Source of the DNA: Riemerella anatipestifer_E
GTDB taxonomy: Bacteria > Bacteroidota > Bacteroidia > Flavobacteriales > Weeksellaceae
Direction of reading: 5' to 3'
DNA length: 64,000 nucleotides
Assembly (NCBI RefSeq): GCF_009932355.1
Contig: NZ_LEKU01000005.1
Location: forward strand, 62,001 to 126,000
Shown here: positions 49,620 to 59,377 of the stretch, one piece after another
Position numbering within the stretch: position 1 is the stretch's first letter
Layout of the letters: every line of letters starts with the position of its first letter
Program-made: the position numbers and the translations under genes
The notes under the pieces: generated by a model
What the model was told of the DNA's origin: nothing
Seen by the model: only the letters and a program-made list of their open reading frames with translations
The model's database searches: none

Positions 49620-50524
49620 TGATATCTATCTGTATTCCCATCTATAATACTGAAGTTACTACGCTAGTAACCGATTTGAAATCCGAAATAAAAGAGAACT
49701 ATCTAAATGCAGAAATCGTTTTAATAGACGATGCTTCTGATGAGCATTACAGAGAGCTAAATAAATCGTTGGAAACTGTTGTAGATACAATGGTCTGGCT
49801 TCCGAAAAATATGGGAAGAGCTAGAATAAGAAATTTGTTTTTGAAGTATGCTAAAGGGAAGTATTTGTTATTTTTAGATGGCGATGGCAAGGTTATATCT
49901 AATCAATTCATTCAGAATTATCAAAAACTCATTACTGAAAATAAAGATGCAAAAGTAGTCTATGGAGGAAGGTGTATTCAAAAAGAAGAGCCTTCAGTAG
50001 AGAGATATTTGAGATGGAAATTCGCTAATGAAAGAGAAAATTTGCCTTTATTTCAACGAAAAAAAAATAAACATTTGTCTTTTCAGACCAATAATTTTCT
50101 TATAGAAAGAGAGACTTTTTCACAATGTTTGTTTGATGAACAACTTGCAGGCTATGGTTACGAAGATTTAGTTTTTGCGAAAGATTTAAAGGGTAAAGGT
50201 GTGGATGTTTTCCATATAGATAATCCTATCCTAAGTATTGATTTAGAAACTAATGAAGTTTATCTAAAAAAAGTGGAAGACTCTATAAATAACCTTTGTT
50301 TTTTGTTGAAAAACTCTCCTAAAAAAGTAGAAGATATTAAACTTATCAAAGTGTACCATGTGGTAAAGAAACTAAAACTGAACTTCATTTTATCACGGCT
50401 TTTTTCATCTTTTTTTGGTAAAGAATTTCTTCAAAAAAAATTGCTTGGCGGAAAGGTTAGTCTCAGATATTTAGATATGTATAAACTGGGATTATTGTTA
50501 GAAAAAACAAATCCCTCCGTTTAA
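49619..50524 (+). CDS. Family 2 glycosyltransferase
   Basis: This GT-A-fold glycosyltransferase has 301 residues: SICIPIYNTEVTTLVTDL, VLIDDASDEHY (sugar-nucleotide-binding Asp), and LFLDGDGKVISNQF (DxD-type metal site). GYEDLVFAKDLKGKG is the acceptor-side motif. No transmembrane helix. It follows the GT9 gene, and together they probably add sugars to LPS core or a capsule. Confidence 0.92.
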   Translation: MISICIPIYNTEVTTLVTDLKSEIKENYLNAEIVLIDDASDEHYRELNKSLETVVDTMVWLPKNMGRARIRNLFLKYAKGKYLLFLDGDGKVISNQFIQNYQKLITENKDAKVVYGGRCIQKEEPSVERYLRWKFANERENLPLFQRKKNKHLSFQTNNFLIERETFSQCLFDEQLAGYGYEDLVFAKDLKGKGVDVFHIDNPILSIDLETNEVYLKKVEDSINNLCFLLKNSPKKVEDIKLIKVYHVVKKLKLNFILSRLFSSFFGKEFLQKKLLGGKVSLRYLDMYKLGLLLEKTNPSV

Positions 50525-50533
50525 GAAGGGATT
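50510..50533. terminator. Hairpin at the convergent GT2/surE ends
   Basis: AATCCCT / AGGGATT (50510-50516, 50527-50533) with A-rich left and T-rich right flanks overlaps the last codons of the GT2 gene and may end both convergent units. Confidence 0.6.
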
Positions 50534-50544
50534 ATTTATGAAGT

Positions 50545-51312
50545 TTAGGAGTTTAGTATTTCTTTCAGGCTTTCCAAATGTTCGTAAGCGGTAAGGTCAA
50601 ATTTCACAGGAACTACAGAAATATAACCTTCGGCTAGAGCGTTTTCATCGGCATCTTTGTTGGTGTCCATATTATTAAAATAACCAGTAAGCCAATAATA
50701 TTTTTTACCGTGAGGATTTACTCTTTCATCAAAACTTTCTTCCCATTTTGCATGAGCTTGTTTGCAAACTTTAATACCTTTTATATCCTCTTTTTTCAGA
50801 TTGGGGATATTTACATTTAGTACCATACCTTTAGGCATAGGGTTTTCTAAGGATTTTCTAACGATGGCTTGGATAAATTCTTTAGCTTGGGAAAAATCGG
50901 CCTCCCAACTGAAATCTAAAAGTGAAAACCCAATAGCAGGAAGTCCCTCCACACCAGCCTCTACAGCAGCAGACATAGTCCCTGAATATATTACATTGAT
51001 GGAAGAATTAGCTCCATGATTGATGCCCGAAACCACAAGGTCAGGTTTGCGAGTAAGTATCTTATCCAATGCGAATTTCACGCAGTCCACAGGAGTACCG
51101 CTAAGAGCGTAATCTTTCTGTGGTCCTTCCATGAAAATTTCTTCGTAGGTAAGGGTAGAGTTGATGGTGATGGCGTGTCCTTTTCCAGATTGAGGAGAGT
51201 TAGGTGCTACCACAACTACATCTCCAATTTCGTTCATAAAAGAAACAAGATTTCGTATGCCAGGAGCGGTAATTCCATCGTCATTGGTAACCAATATAAG
51301 AGGCTTTTTCAT
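50545..51312 (-). CDS. surE: 5'/3'-nucleotidase SurE
   Basis: SurE is a metal-dependent survival-protein phosphatase acting on nucleoside monophosphates. The start at 51312 (MKKPLILVTNDDGITAPG) gives 255 residues with the metal-binding Asp11/Asp12, Ser in SPQSGKGHAITIN and Asn in VSGINHGANSS. An in-frame extension upstream to 51384 lies across the promoter box and is excluded. Confidence 0.96.
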   Translation of the reverse strand: MKKPLILVTNDDGITAPGIRNLVSFMNEIGDVVVVAPNSPQSGKGHAITINSTLTYEEIFMEGPQKDYALSGTPVDCVKFALDKILTRKPDLVVSGINHGANSSINVIYSGTMSAAVEAGVEGLPAIGFSLLDFSWEADFSQAKEFIQAIVRKSLENPMPKGMVLNVNIPNLKKEDIKGIKVCKQAHAKWEESFDERVNPHGKKYYWLTGYFNNMDTNKDADENALAEGYISVVPVKFDLTAYEHLESLKEILNS

Positions 51313-51331
51313 AATTTGTAACAAATTTTCA

Positions 51332-51339
51332 CAAAAATA
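51332..51339 (-). promoter_or_regulatory. TAnnTTTG -7 box for surE
   Basis: The reverse strand reads TATTTTTG, 20 bases before the surE start at 51312. Confidence 0.55.
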
Positions 51340-51372
51340 ACCAAAAAAAATAGAGCAATGAAAAATAAGTAT

Positions 51373-51380
51373 TAAATTTG
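51373..51380 (+). promoter_or_regulatory. TAnnTTTG -7 box for the C-terminal processing protease
   Basis: TAAATTTG lies 67 bases before the ATG at 51448. It is back-to-back with the surE promoter. Confidence 0.55.
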
Positions 51381-51447
51381 GCATTCCTATTGCGTTTCAG
51401 TAGCGGAAAAAAGGGTTGTTTTAATTATTAAAATAAAGTATAGTTTT

Positions 51448-53568
51448 ATGTTTAAAAAAATAAAAATTAATACACTATTATTATTTGTTCCACTTACCAC
51501 TTTAATATTTTGCTTTAACTCACCTAAGAATGATGATGAGAAAATGCAGACTATTATGATGAGTGTTCGTAATACACTGTCTTACCTACATTATAGCCCA
51601 AAGCCTATCAATGATGCGTATTCGCAAGATGTTTACAATAAATATTTTGAAAAGATAGACCCATTTAAGCGTTACTTCCTGAAGTCTGATATGCAGGAGT
51701 TTGAAAAACATAAAACCAAATTAGACGACTATCTTAACCAAGGAGATTTAACTTTTTATAAACTTACTACCGACCGTCTTTACCAGCGTATGGAGGAGCT
51801 AGATGGCATTACACAAGAAATCTTTAGTAAGCCTATTGATTTGAACGAAGATGAGGTATTGGTTTTAGAACCAAAAGATAAAGAGTCTCCAGTTGATAAG
51901 GCAGATTTAACCAAGGAATGGAAGAAGTATATTAAATACAATATTCTACAAGAAATGGAAGTGATGAGCAATAGAGAGGAGCGAAGAAAAAAACTTAAAG
52001 ACTCTCTTATTGCTAATAAACTGAAGGATACTGTAACACTAAAAATTCTTTCTCCAGAAGAGAAAAAAATAAAAGCGACTGAGGAGATTAAAGACTTGAT
52101 GTCTAATATGTTCAAGAGATTCCAAAAGAGAAAAAAAATGGATTGGTTCTCTGTTTATATGAACGCTTATACAGAAGTTTTTGACCCGCATACCAACTAT
52201 TATTCTCCTAAAGATAAAGAAGATTTTGATGTGCAGTTTAAAGGCTCGTTTATAGGGATAGGAGCGGTAATACAAGAGAAAAAAGGAGGAATATTCCTTG
52301 GTGCTCTTACCGTAGGTGCTCCTGCTTGGAAGTCTAAACAACTTACCGAAGGCGATAAACTTATTAAAGTAAAACCTTCTCCTAAAGAGGAAGCTATTAG
52401 CGTTAATGGTATGTTGGTGGACGAGGTAGTGAGATACATAAGGGGTAAAAAAGATACACCTGTTACGCTTACTGTAATGAAGAAAGACGGAACGATAAAA
52501 GATGTTACCCTTATTAGAGATGAGGTACAGATAGAAGACACATTTGCTAGAAGTTTAGTTATCAATACAGCTAAAGGCGAGAAAGTAGGTTATATTTATC
52601 TGCCTAGCTTTAATGCTGATTTTGGCGATGCTAAGGGAAGAAATGCTTCTGATGATGTAAAAGCCGAAATAACAAAACTTAAAAAAGAAGGTGTGGCTCG
52701 TCTTATTTTGGATTTGAGAAATAACGGTGGTGGCTCACTTTCCGAGGTGGTAGATATGATGGGATTATTTATGAACAATGGTCCTGTGGTACAAATAAAA
52801 GACGGAAACGGTAAGATAGAAGTCTATAAAAATAAAACAAACGCTCCTGTGTGGGACGGACCTTTGTTAATTATGCAAAACGAACTGTCAGCCTCTGCGT
52901 CTGAAATTTTAGCAGGAGCAATGAAGGCTTACGGTAGAGCAGTTATCTTTGGTTCGCCTAGTTCTTATGGAAAAGGGACGGTGCAAACTTTTGTGGATTT
53001 GAATAGATTTTTAAACACTTCTGATGATTTTGGGGCATTGAAACTTACTATACAAAAGTTTTATGGTATAGATGGGGCTTCTAATCAGCGTAAGGGGATT
53101 ACTTCGGATATTAGCCTTAAAGACTTCTTCTCTTATGCAGAAATAGGCGAGCGTTATCAGGACTATGCTTTAGCTTGGGATAAAATAGGAACTACAGACT
53201 TTAAACCACTTAACCAGCTTAATATAGCAGCTTTAGTTAAACGAAGCCAAGAGAGAATGGCTAATAATAGTACCTATCAGCTTTTACAAGAGTCTGCTCA
53301 ATGGAAAGAGAGCTTAGATAAGGAGAAATCTATTACCATCAATCAGGCTAAATTTAATGATTTGATGAAGAAAAGAAAACAGGAAATTGAGCGTTTTAAA
53401 GTATTAGATAAGTATAATAATGGGCTTAAATTCACCCTTCATAAAGAAGAACAAATGAGAGGAAAAACAGATACTACTTTTGCTCATAAAAGCGATATTT
53501 GGCTCAAAGGTTTAAAGAAAGACCTCTTCTTACAAGAAGGTGTTAATGTAGTTTTGGATATAAAGTAA
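51448..53568 (+). CDS. C-terminal processing (tail-specific) protease, S41 family
   Basis: This periplasmic serine protease of the Prc/CtpA type has 706 residues, with an N-terminal hydrophobic signal (INTLLLFVPLTTLIFCF) and a helical region of about 200 residues. A PDZ domain follows (FIGIGAVIQEKKGGIFLGALTVGAPAWKS), then the S41 domain with QNELSASASEILAGAMKAYGRAVIFG (catalytic Ser in SASAS, about 481-485) and SSYGKGTVQ with the Lys of the Ser-Lys dyad. The N-terminal extension resembles E. coli Prc. It likely trims periplasmic proteins, including murein enzymes. Confidence 0.95.
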   Translation: MFKKIKINTLLLFVPLTTLIFCFNSPKNDDEKMQTIMMSVRNTLSYLHYSPKPINDAYSQDVYNKYFEKIDPFKRYFLKSDMQEFEKHKTKLDDYLNQGDLTFYKLTTDRLYQRMEELDGITQEIFSKPIDLNEDEVLVLEPKDKESPVDKADLTKEWKKYIKYNILQEMEVMSNREERRKKLKDSLIANKLKDTVTLKILSPEEKKIKATEEIKDLMSNMFKRFQKRKKMDWFSVYMNAYTEVFDPHTNYYSPKDKEDFDVQFKGSFIGIGAVIQEKKGGIFLGALTVGAPAWKSKQLTEGDKLIKVKPSPKEEAISVNGMLVDEVVRYIRGKKDTPVTLTVMKKDGTIKDVTLIRDEVQIEDTFARSLVINTAKGEKVGYIYLPSFNADFGDAKGRNASDDVKAEITKLKKEGVARLILDLRNNGGGSLSEVVDMMGLFMNNGPVVQIKDGNGKIEVYKNKTNAPVWDGPLLIMQNELSASASEILAGAMKAYGRAVIFGSPSSYGKGTVQTFVDLNRFLNTSDDFGALKLTIQKFYGIDGASNQRKGITSDISLKDFFSYAEIGERYQDYALAWDKIGTTDFKPLNQLNIAALVKRSQERMANNSTYQLLQESAQWKESLDKEKSITINQAKFNDLMKKRKQEIERFKVLDKYNNGLKFTLHKEEQMRGKTDTTFAHKSDIWLKGLKKDLFLQEGVNVVLDIK

Positions 53569-53595
53569 AATAATTTAATTGATTTTTTTAAATGA

Positions 53596-53625
53596 GGGAG
53601 TATAGTAATTTTACTCCCTTATATT
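53596..53625 (+). terminator. Terminator after the processing protease
   Basis: GGGAGTA / TACTCCC (53596-53602, 53612-53618) with a T-rich tail lies between the protease stop and the MscS-like gene, and argues that the latter begins at 53646, not at 53592. Confidence 0.7.
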
Positions 53626-53645
53626 TTGTTAAAAGTACTAATTAT

Positions 53646-54509
53646 ATGCACGAGAATGTAAATCAAATTACAGATGATGTAAATCTTACGCTGAAACAAA
53701 TCTTAGAATACCAAATTTTTTCCATTGGTAAATACAGTTTAAGTGTCTATCAGATAGTGGTGGCTCTTATCATTTTTATTATAGGTGCTTTGCTAGCTCG
53801 TATGATTAAAATGCTTATTTATAGAACAGATAGATTAGATTTAGGGAAAAAATTTGCATTTTCTCAGATACTAAAATATACGGTATTTATCGTTACATTT
53901 TTCATTGCAATGAAATCACTAGGTATCAATATTTCTCCTTTGCTAGTAGGGTCTGGAGCTATATTGGTAGGGATAGGTCTTGGGCTTCAAAATTTGGTTT
54001 TAGACTTTATTTCTGGGGTGATTATACTCGTGGATAGAACAATAAAGGTAGGTGATGTCATTGAAATAGATAATATAGTAGGAAGAGTAGAACAGATACA
54101 CATGAGAACTACTTCTATTATTACGAGAGATAATAAAAACATGATTTTTCCTAATTCGGTACTTACAAAAGAAAAGCTAATAAACTTCTCTCATGCAGAT
54201 GAAATTGTAAGATTTGATGTTGATATTAGAGTACATTATACTGCAGATGTAGACTTGGCGACGGAACTACTTGTTCAGTCAGCTATGGAAAATAGCTCTG
54301 TGCTGAAAGGAGAGCCTAATAAACCATTTGTTAGGCTAGAACACTTTGGAGAAAGTTCGTTAGAATTAAAGTTGTTTTATTTTTCTACTCAATTATTTAG
54401 AGCTCCACAAACCAAAAACGAAATAAGGAGGACTATCTTAGCCAAGTTTAGAGAGAATGGTATTAGAGTTCCGTATCCTATTAGAACAGTGGAATTTCCT
54501 AATGTATAG
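53646..54509 (+). CDS. MscS-family mechanosensitive channel
   Basis: The ATG at 53646 gives 287 residues; an in-frame ATG at 53592 is inside the previous terminator. Three predicted transmembrane helices (about 25-115) end in the pore-lining stretch LLVGSGAILVGIGLGLQNLVLDFISGVIIL, followed by the MscS beta domain (VGDVIEIDNIVGRVEQIHMRTTSIITRDNKNMIFPNS) and a C-terminal alpha/beta domain. It protects against osmotic downshock by opening under membrane tension. Confidence 0.93.
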   Translation: MHENVNQITDDVNLTLKQILEYQIFSIGKYSLSVYQIVVALIIFIIGALLARMIKMLIYRTDRLDLGKKFAFSQILKYTVFIVTFFIAMKSLGINISPLLVGSGAILVGIGLGLQNLVLDFISGVIILVDRTIKVGDVIEIDNIVGRVEQIHMRTTSIITRDNKNMIFPNSVLTKEKLINFSHADEIVRFDVDIRVHYTADVDLATELLVQSAMENSSVLKGEPNKPFVRLEHFGESSLELKLFYFSTQLFRAPQTKNEIRRTILAKFRENGIRVPYPIRTVEFPNV

Positions 54510-54589
54510 GAAAATAATATTATATACAATCTAATCAATCTATAAAAGACTTAAAACTAGGCTAATAAATAACTATTTAAGAAAATACT

Positions 54590-54597
54590 TACCTTTG
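54590..54597 (+). promoter_or_regulatory. TAnnTTTG -7 box for the 54615 surface protein
   Basis: TACCTTTG lies 17 bases before the ATG at 54615. The leader is short, with no clear -33. Confidence 0.6.
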
Positions 54598-54614
54598 CAA
54601 AAAATAACACACAT

Positions 54615-57485
54615 ATGATAAAAAAACTACTAAGTTTGACATTAGTCATACTTCCTTTGTTTATTCTAGCACAATTACAGAGTTTTACAATTAGCCTTAC
54701 AGGGACACCTGAGACATGTCCTAATAATGGTACACTTTCTTGGACTACTAGTGGGGCTACTACCAATGCTACTTTGGTTTATAGTGTATATAACACCTCT
54801 AATCTGTCTACGCCTGTTGCTACTACTACTAGTTTAAGTGCTACAGGGCTTCCTACAGGTACTTATAGAGTGGTAGCTACTCAAACTTTAGGTACGCAGA
54901 GCAATCAAGCTACTAGTAGCAACTTTACGATTGCTAACCAGAAAAGAGCAATGACTTCAGTAACATCTACACTTGTTAGCAATGCAATCTGTGGTACGGA
55001 TGGCTCATTTAGAGTAAGTGTTACGGGAGGGAGAGCTCCCTATCGTTACCAAATATTAGATTCTAATAATCAGGTGATTTCAGAATTTCAAGATAACTCA
55101 AACACTTATACTTTTACAGGGCTTGCAGCAGCTAAATATCGTTATCGTGTAGTGGATGATTGTGGTATAGGGTTAGTAGGAGAACGAGAGATTCTTAGTA
55201 CCCCAAGTAATTTTACAGGAATACTCCTTACTGGTAGTTATGCGGCTGATTGTACTAAAATACAGTTAAATTTTATTGGTCTACATTGGATGTCTGTAGC
55301 TAAGTATCCATTAAACATAAAAATATCCTATACAAATCCAGATACAGGAGCTACTGAGGTGGTGGAGGGTACAAATACGGCTATGCCTAGTATCCCAAAC
55401 TTTACTTCTTTAACGAGACTACCTTTAAGAATAGAGACAACAGATGCATGTGGAAGAACAGTTGTACAGAGTTTAAATTATGATTATTTACCTAGTTCTA
55501 TTAATCTCTTTCAAACACCTACTATTTGTGGTGGGCAAAATCTTGAGTTTGTTAGAAACACAGGAGGTTTTTTTACTACTATTGGATCTTTTAGAATTAA
55601 TTTTACTTCTGCTCCAACAGGCTTTGATCCGAGTGTTTATGATATAAATCATGGTAAGCTTGCTACTTCACATATCTATGGTTCTTCTACCCAACCACTG
55701 CCTGAAGGTAACTATACCTTTGAAATTATTGATGAGTGTGGTAGAATCCAAACTCGTTCTGCTACCATATCTTCTATATCTTGGAATTCAGCTACTACAA
55801 TTAGTGTTTTAAGGCAGTGTAGTGATGATGTGAATTCAACTTTATATGGGTTAGCGAGCAATCGCTATACTTATGATTGGGTAAAAATTACTTCTGCTCC
55901 ACAGACATTTATTGATAAATATGGGCCTTTACCATACACTGTGCCTGAATACAAATTTACGTCAGCAAAAGCAGCCTTTTATTTAAATGATATACCTCCT
56001 GGGGTTTATACTTTTGAGTTAGCCAATACTTGTAATGCAGATATTGCTACTCGCTCACTTACAGTACAAGAACAGACTCCAGTTACCCCTGCTCAGGTCT
56101 CGGTAGAGGTTGCTTGTGGTAGCCAATTTAGAGTTAGCCAATCTGTGTATTACCAAAGATATTATCCTGAATCTGGTAAATGGGGAAATTCTCCAACAAA
56201 TTTACAAACTGATGGTTCTGGCAAGATGGCACCTCTTTTTTGGACAAGTATAAATACTTGGCAAAATGCTACACCAGGGCGGTATAGAATTGTATCTTAT
56301 CCAATAAGATATTCAAGAGCACTTAACAACGGCTCTTTTCAGGAATACTATTGTGATCCTATAGTTATTAAAGAATTTGAGGTAGGAGCTACACTTACTT
56401 TTTCTAACGCCTATGCATTTGCCTGTGCCAATGGAACCTATGATGTAGCTTTAGCTGCAAGCGGTGGTACCGCTCCTTTAACTTACGCTATAGTGTCTTC
56501 GGAGGCTAATGATGCAATAGTGCTTAAAGATAACGGCACTAATCCTATATTTGAAGGGCTTGAGGGAGGTACTTATTTCTTCCGTGTGTATGATCAGTGT
56601 GGTAACTTCCAAACAAGAAAGCTGGACATTGCTAAGCTAGGTCGTCCAGGTATTCGTATGGCACCTGTATGTCCAACAAATGAGCTAAGTCTTGTAGTAG
56701 ATGGTCTAGACTATCTAAAATACGAGTGGACAAAAGAAGGAGACCCGACTATTTTATCTACTACCAATGTGCTAAGCCTTGGAACATATACGGCAGATAA
56801 AGCAGGAGTTTACCATGTTCGTCTTAGTACTAACTCAGCTACGAGCTGTATCAATAGTACCTTGGATTTAAAACTTACAGTAGATGCACTTACATCAGCA
56901 AATGCAGGTTTAGGGCAAACCGTTAACCTGACTTATGATGAAGCTATGGGAACTAGCATTAACCTTTTTGATTATCTTCAAGGAAACTACGATGGTTTCG
57001 GAACGTGGACAGAAACTACCACACCATCAAGTAGTCTTTTGATAGGTAACCAGTGGAGAGTTAGTTCAGCACAATCAGGTACTTATAGTTTTAAGTATAC
57101 AGTTACAGGAGCTTGTGGAGGAGCAACAGATACTGCAACAGTGATTATTAACTTGGCTAAAGTTTGTTACAAAAAGCCAGTTATAAGTGCGGCAGGGGAT
57201 GCACTCCCTACTAAGGTGGGAATTACGTCTCTCTCTAGAGCAGGAGCAGATGCACAAGGAGAGAATTGGCCAATGGTAAGACAGGGCGGTTGGATCGCTT
57301 TAGAGTCAAATACTAAAGGGTTTGTAGTAAACAGAGTTCCTTTTGATGCTAGCGGTCTTCCTATTGGGATTCCAGCAACTAACTTTGTAGCAGGGATGAT
57401 GGTTTATGATACCACAAATAACTGTTTAAAGGTTTATAACGGTAGTATTTGGAGTTGTTTTTCAACACAAACTTGCCCAGAGTAA
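54615..57485 (+). CDS. Large secreted repetitive surface protein
   Basis: The protein has 956 residues with a signal peptide (LLSLTLVILPLFILAQ). The extracellular part is Thr/Ser/Gly-rich beta-sandwich sequence with repeated PKD/SprB-like units (GTYRVVATQT, GNYTFEIIDECGRIQTRS, GGTYFFRVYDQCGNFQTRK, GVYTFELANTC). The C-terminus is a compact module with WPMVRQGGWIALESNTKGFVVNR and GMMVYDTTNNCLKVYNGSIWSCF. No type IX sorting signal is obvious. The following gene, 27 bases on, ends in a similar module, so they are likely an operon for surface adhesion proteins. Confidence 0.8.
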   Translation: MIKKLLSLTLVILPLFILAQLQSFTISLTGTPETCPNNGTLSWTTSGATTNATLVYSVYNTSNLSTPVATTTSLSATGLPTGTYRVVATQTLGTQSNQATSSNFTIANQKRAMTSVTSTLVSNAICGTDGSFRVSVTGGRAPYRYQILDSNNQVISEFQDNSNTYTFTGLAAAKYRYRVVDDCGIGLVGEREILSTPSNFTGILLTGSYAADCTKIQLNFIGLHWMSVAKYPLNIKISYTNPDTGATEVVEGTNTAMPSIPNFTSLTRLPLRIETTDACGRTVVQSLNYDYLPSSINLFQTPTICGGQNLEFVRNTGGFFTTIGSFRINFTSAPTGFDPSVYDINHGKLATSHIYGSSTQPLPEGNYTFEIIDECGRIQTRSATISSISWNSATTISVLRQCSDDVNSTLYGLASNRYTYDWVKITSAPQTFIDKYGPLPYTVPEYKFTSAKAAFYLNDIPPGVYTFELANTCNADIATRSLTVQEQTPVTPAQVSVEVACGSQFRVSQSVYYQRYYPESGKWGNSPTNLQTDGSGKMAPLFWTSINTWQNATPGRYRIVSYPIRYSRALNNGSFQEYYCDPIVIKEFEVGATLTFSNAYAFACANGTYDVALAASGGTAPLTYAIVSSEANDAIVLKDNGTNPIFEGLEGGTYFFRVYDQCGNFQTRKLDIAKLGRPGIRMAPVCPTNELSLVVDGLDYLKYEWTKEGDPTILSTTNVLSLGTYTADKAGVYHVRLSTNSATSCINSTLDLKLTVDALTSANAGLGQTVNLTYDEAMGTSINLFDYLQGNYDGFGTWTETTTPSSSLLIGNQWRVSSAQSGTYSFKYTVTGACGGATDTATVIINLAKVCYKKPVISAAGDALPTKVGITSLSRAGADAQGENWPMVRQGGWIALESNTKGFVVNRVPFDASGLPIGIPATNFVAGMMVYDTTNNCLKVYNGSIWSCFSTQTCPE

Positions 57486-57512
57486 TTTTATAATATACAA
57501 ATAGAAAAACAA

Positions 57513-58064
57513 ATGAAAATTAAATTGTCAATATTTTTTATAGGCTTGTCCATGTTTGCATTTGGTCAAGTGGCATTGGGTAAGAGTGAAGTTTCTAACC
57601 CATCAGTATCCCTAGAGTTTGGGACGCAATATAGAGGTTTTATTTTACCTTATGTAACTTCATTGTCATCTGTGTCTGATGTAGTTCCAGGGACGGTTGT
57701 TATGGATGGTTCTGATGGGGTAGTGAAGTATGCACGTCCTAATGGAGATTGGCGAGCGTTAACATTTAACACCAAGCATACCTTTGAAGGAGTTACATTA
57801 GATACTACGGGTAAAGTGGATAGGAGTCTTCAGTCATCTAAGACAGATAAAACAGATGCCTCTGTAATTATAGGAGCTAATACTAGTGGTCAACCTTCAG
57901 GAATACTGGTATTGTCAGATAATAATAAGGCGATGATTTTACCTAAGATGGATTCTCCACATTTGAAAATTATCAACCCTGCTCCAGGAATGATGGCATA
58001 CGACACAAAGATGAACCAGTTGGCGGTATTCAATGGTACTGTATGGACTTTTTGGAAAGATTAG
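57513..58064 (+). CDS. Small secreted companion surface protein
   Basis: The protein has 183 residues, a signal peptide ending FGQ and a beta-rich mature part (SLEFGTQYRGFILPYVTSL). Its C-terminal GMMAYDTKMNQLAVFNGTVWTFWK matches the end of the preceding 956-residue protein. It probably acts on the same surface structure. A terminator follows. Confidence 0.75.
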   Translation: MKIKLSIFFIGLSMFAFGQVALGKSEVSNPSVSLEFGTQYRGFILPYVTSLSSVSDVVPGTVVMDGSDGVVKYARPNGDWRALTFNTKHTFEGVTLDTTGKVDRSLQSSKTDKTDASVIIGANTSGQPSGILVLSDNNKAMILPKMDSPHLKIINPAPGMMAYDTKMNQLAVFNGTVWTFWKD

Positions 58065-58080
58065 AAATATGATAGTTAAG

Positions 58081-58119
58081 AAAAAGAGGGTGTCTCAAAT
58101 TTTCAGACGCCCTCTTTTT
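58081..58119. terminator. Bidirectional terminator after the surface-protein pair
   Basis: AAAAAGAGGGTGTCT / AGACGCCCTCTTTTT (one G-T pair, 9-base loop) with A/T runs lies between convergent genes. Confidence 0.88.
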
Positions 58120-58138
58120 GTTTAATATAGTTCAGTCT

Positions 58139-58936
58139 TTACCTTAGCTCTATAGGATTATTATTTTTTGTATTATTTTCTTTTTGTCTTTCCTCCATTC
58201 TTTTCCTTGCATTGGCGTCTATTTCTATTCTTACAGGACCACCGCTTCTATTAATGAAAGAGAGAGGGTCTTCTTTAAACCTTTGTTCTATTTTTTGATA
58301 ATCTTTCTTTTTAACCTCTATTGGTGCTGAACGATAAGAGAAAGTGGTAGGAGTTGCTATCTTCTTACTTTCCTTAAGGTCAAAGCTATAATCTCCTTTG
58401 GTATCTTCTACCTTTACAATAAGACCAGGAAGACCAAAGAATTTATAAGGTCCATCGGGCATTGGGATTTCTGTGGTAAACCAAGCTATCCAAGTTCTGC
58501 CACCATAGGTAGTTTTTGCCTTTTGTGTTTCATAATTACCTATTTTAGCGGTCTCGGGTAAAATTTCCCAAGTAGTAGGGTTGTTTTCTGTATAGCTGTA
58601 AGTGTCGCCTCCAATACGATTTTTAAAGTTAATCTTCTGTGATGCATAATCTTTTTCTACAGAAAAGTTGATAGCGGTGCGGTAGTTATCCATAACTCCT
58701 CTATCAAAATTGAAATTTCTAGTTTCTCTCATTCTAGAAAATAGAGAGTCTCTTTGCATTCTTTTTTCGGAATAGAAGATGGATTTTTGAGCCTCAACAT
58801 CTAGAAATACAGTTTCTGTCTTAGTTTGCGTTCTATTGGTAGAATCTGGCTTGAAACTCATTTCATAAACAAAACGAGTGGCTTGTGCTGCTAAAACCTG
58901 AGTGGCTAGTGCTAGAATTAAAAAGTAAAATCTCAT
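58139..58936 (-). CDS. GLPGLI family protein
   Basis: The protein has 265 residues, a signal peptide (FYFLILALATQVLAAQA) and the family signature GPYKFFGLPGLIVKVED. GLPGLI proteins are secreted, of unknown function, and specific to Bacteroidota. The C-terminal region is Arg/Asn-rich (MEERQKENNTKNNNPIEL). It is the last gene of a three-gene run with a DCC-family and a heme-binding protein. Confidence 0.92.
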   Translation of the reverse strand: MRFYFLILALATQVLAAQATRFVYEMSFKPDSTNRTQTKTETVFLDVEAQKSIFYSEKRMQRDSLFSRMRETRNFNFDRGVMDNYRTAINFSVEKDYASQKINFKNRIGGDTYSYTENNPTTWEILPETAKIGNYETQKAKTTYGGRTWIAWFTTEIPMPDGPYKFFGLPGLIVKVEDTKGDYSFDLKESKKIATPTTFSYRSAPIEVKKKDYQKIEQRFKEDPLSFINRSGGPVRIEIDANARKRMEERQKENNTKNNNPIELR

Positions 58937-58963
58937 AATGTGTAATTGTGATTTAAGTTTGTG

Positions 58964-59371
58964 CTATTTGATGAATTTCTTTTGCTCCTCCTCGGAAAGT
59001 AATAAACACTGCTTACCTGCAATATTCATTCTGTTTTTGGCAACGAGGTCATACATTTTATTCCTGATGAATGTAGGAACTACTTTGCCAATATTTAACA
59101 GACTAAACTTACCACTTAAAACACTACCTATTTTAATAACGGCATCAGACTTAGTAAGGTAAAACGCATTAGGTTTCCAAAGGTAAAGTGTCGAAAAGTT
59201 AGAGGTAGGCAGATTTCTGTCCTTCAAAAAGCTTTGTCCAAAAGAAGATTGTAGTGCCACAAACCGAAAGTTATCATTTTTATCATTCTTTAGTACCCAT
59301 TGTACCCATCGGTTACAGACACCACAATCTCCGTCGTAAAAAAGGTAATATTTAGAAGAATCTAAATTCAT
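58964..59371 (-). CDS. DCC-family thiol-disulfide oxidoreductase (DUF393)
   Basis: The protein has 135 residues with YYLFYDGDCGVCNRWVQWVLK at the N-terminus: the conserved Asp-Gly-Asp-Cys-x-x-Cys DCC motif. It lacks a signal peptide. DCC proteins are thioredoxin-like and predicted to be thiol-disulfide oxidoreductases. It lies six bases downstream of the heme-binding protein gene. Confidence 0.9.
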   Translation of the reverse strand: MNLDSSKYYLFYDGDCGVCNRWVQWVLKNDKNDNFRFVALQSSFGQSFLKDRNLPTSNFSTLYLWKPNAFYLTKSDAVIKIGSVLSGKFSLLNIGKVVPTFIRNKMYDLVAKNRMNIAGKQCLLLSEEEQKKFIK

Positions 59372-59377
59372 GTAGAT

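Noticed and set aside
53592..53645. Upstream ATG for the MscS-like channel
   Set aside because: The stretch forms the terminator hairpin of the preceding protease gene.
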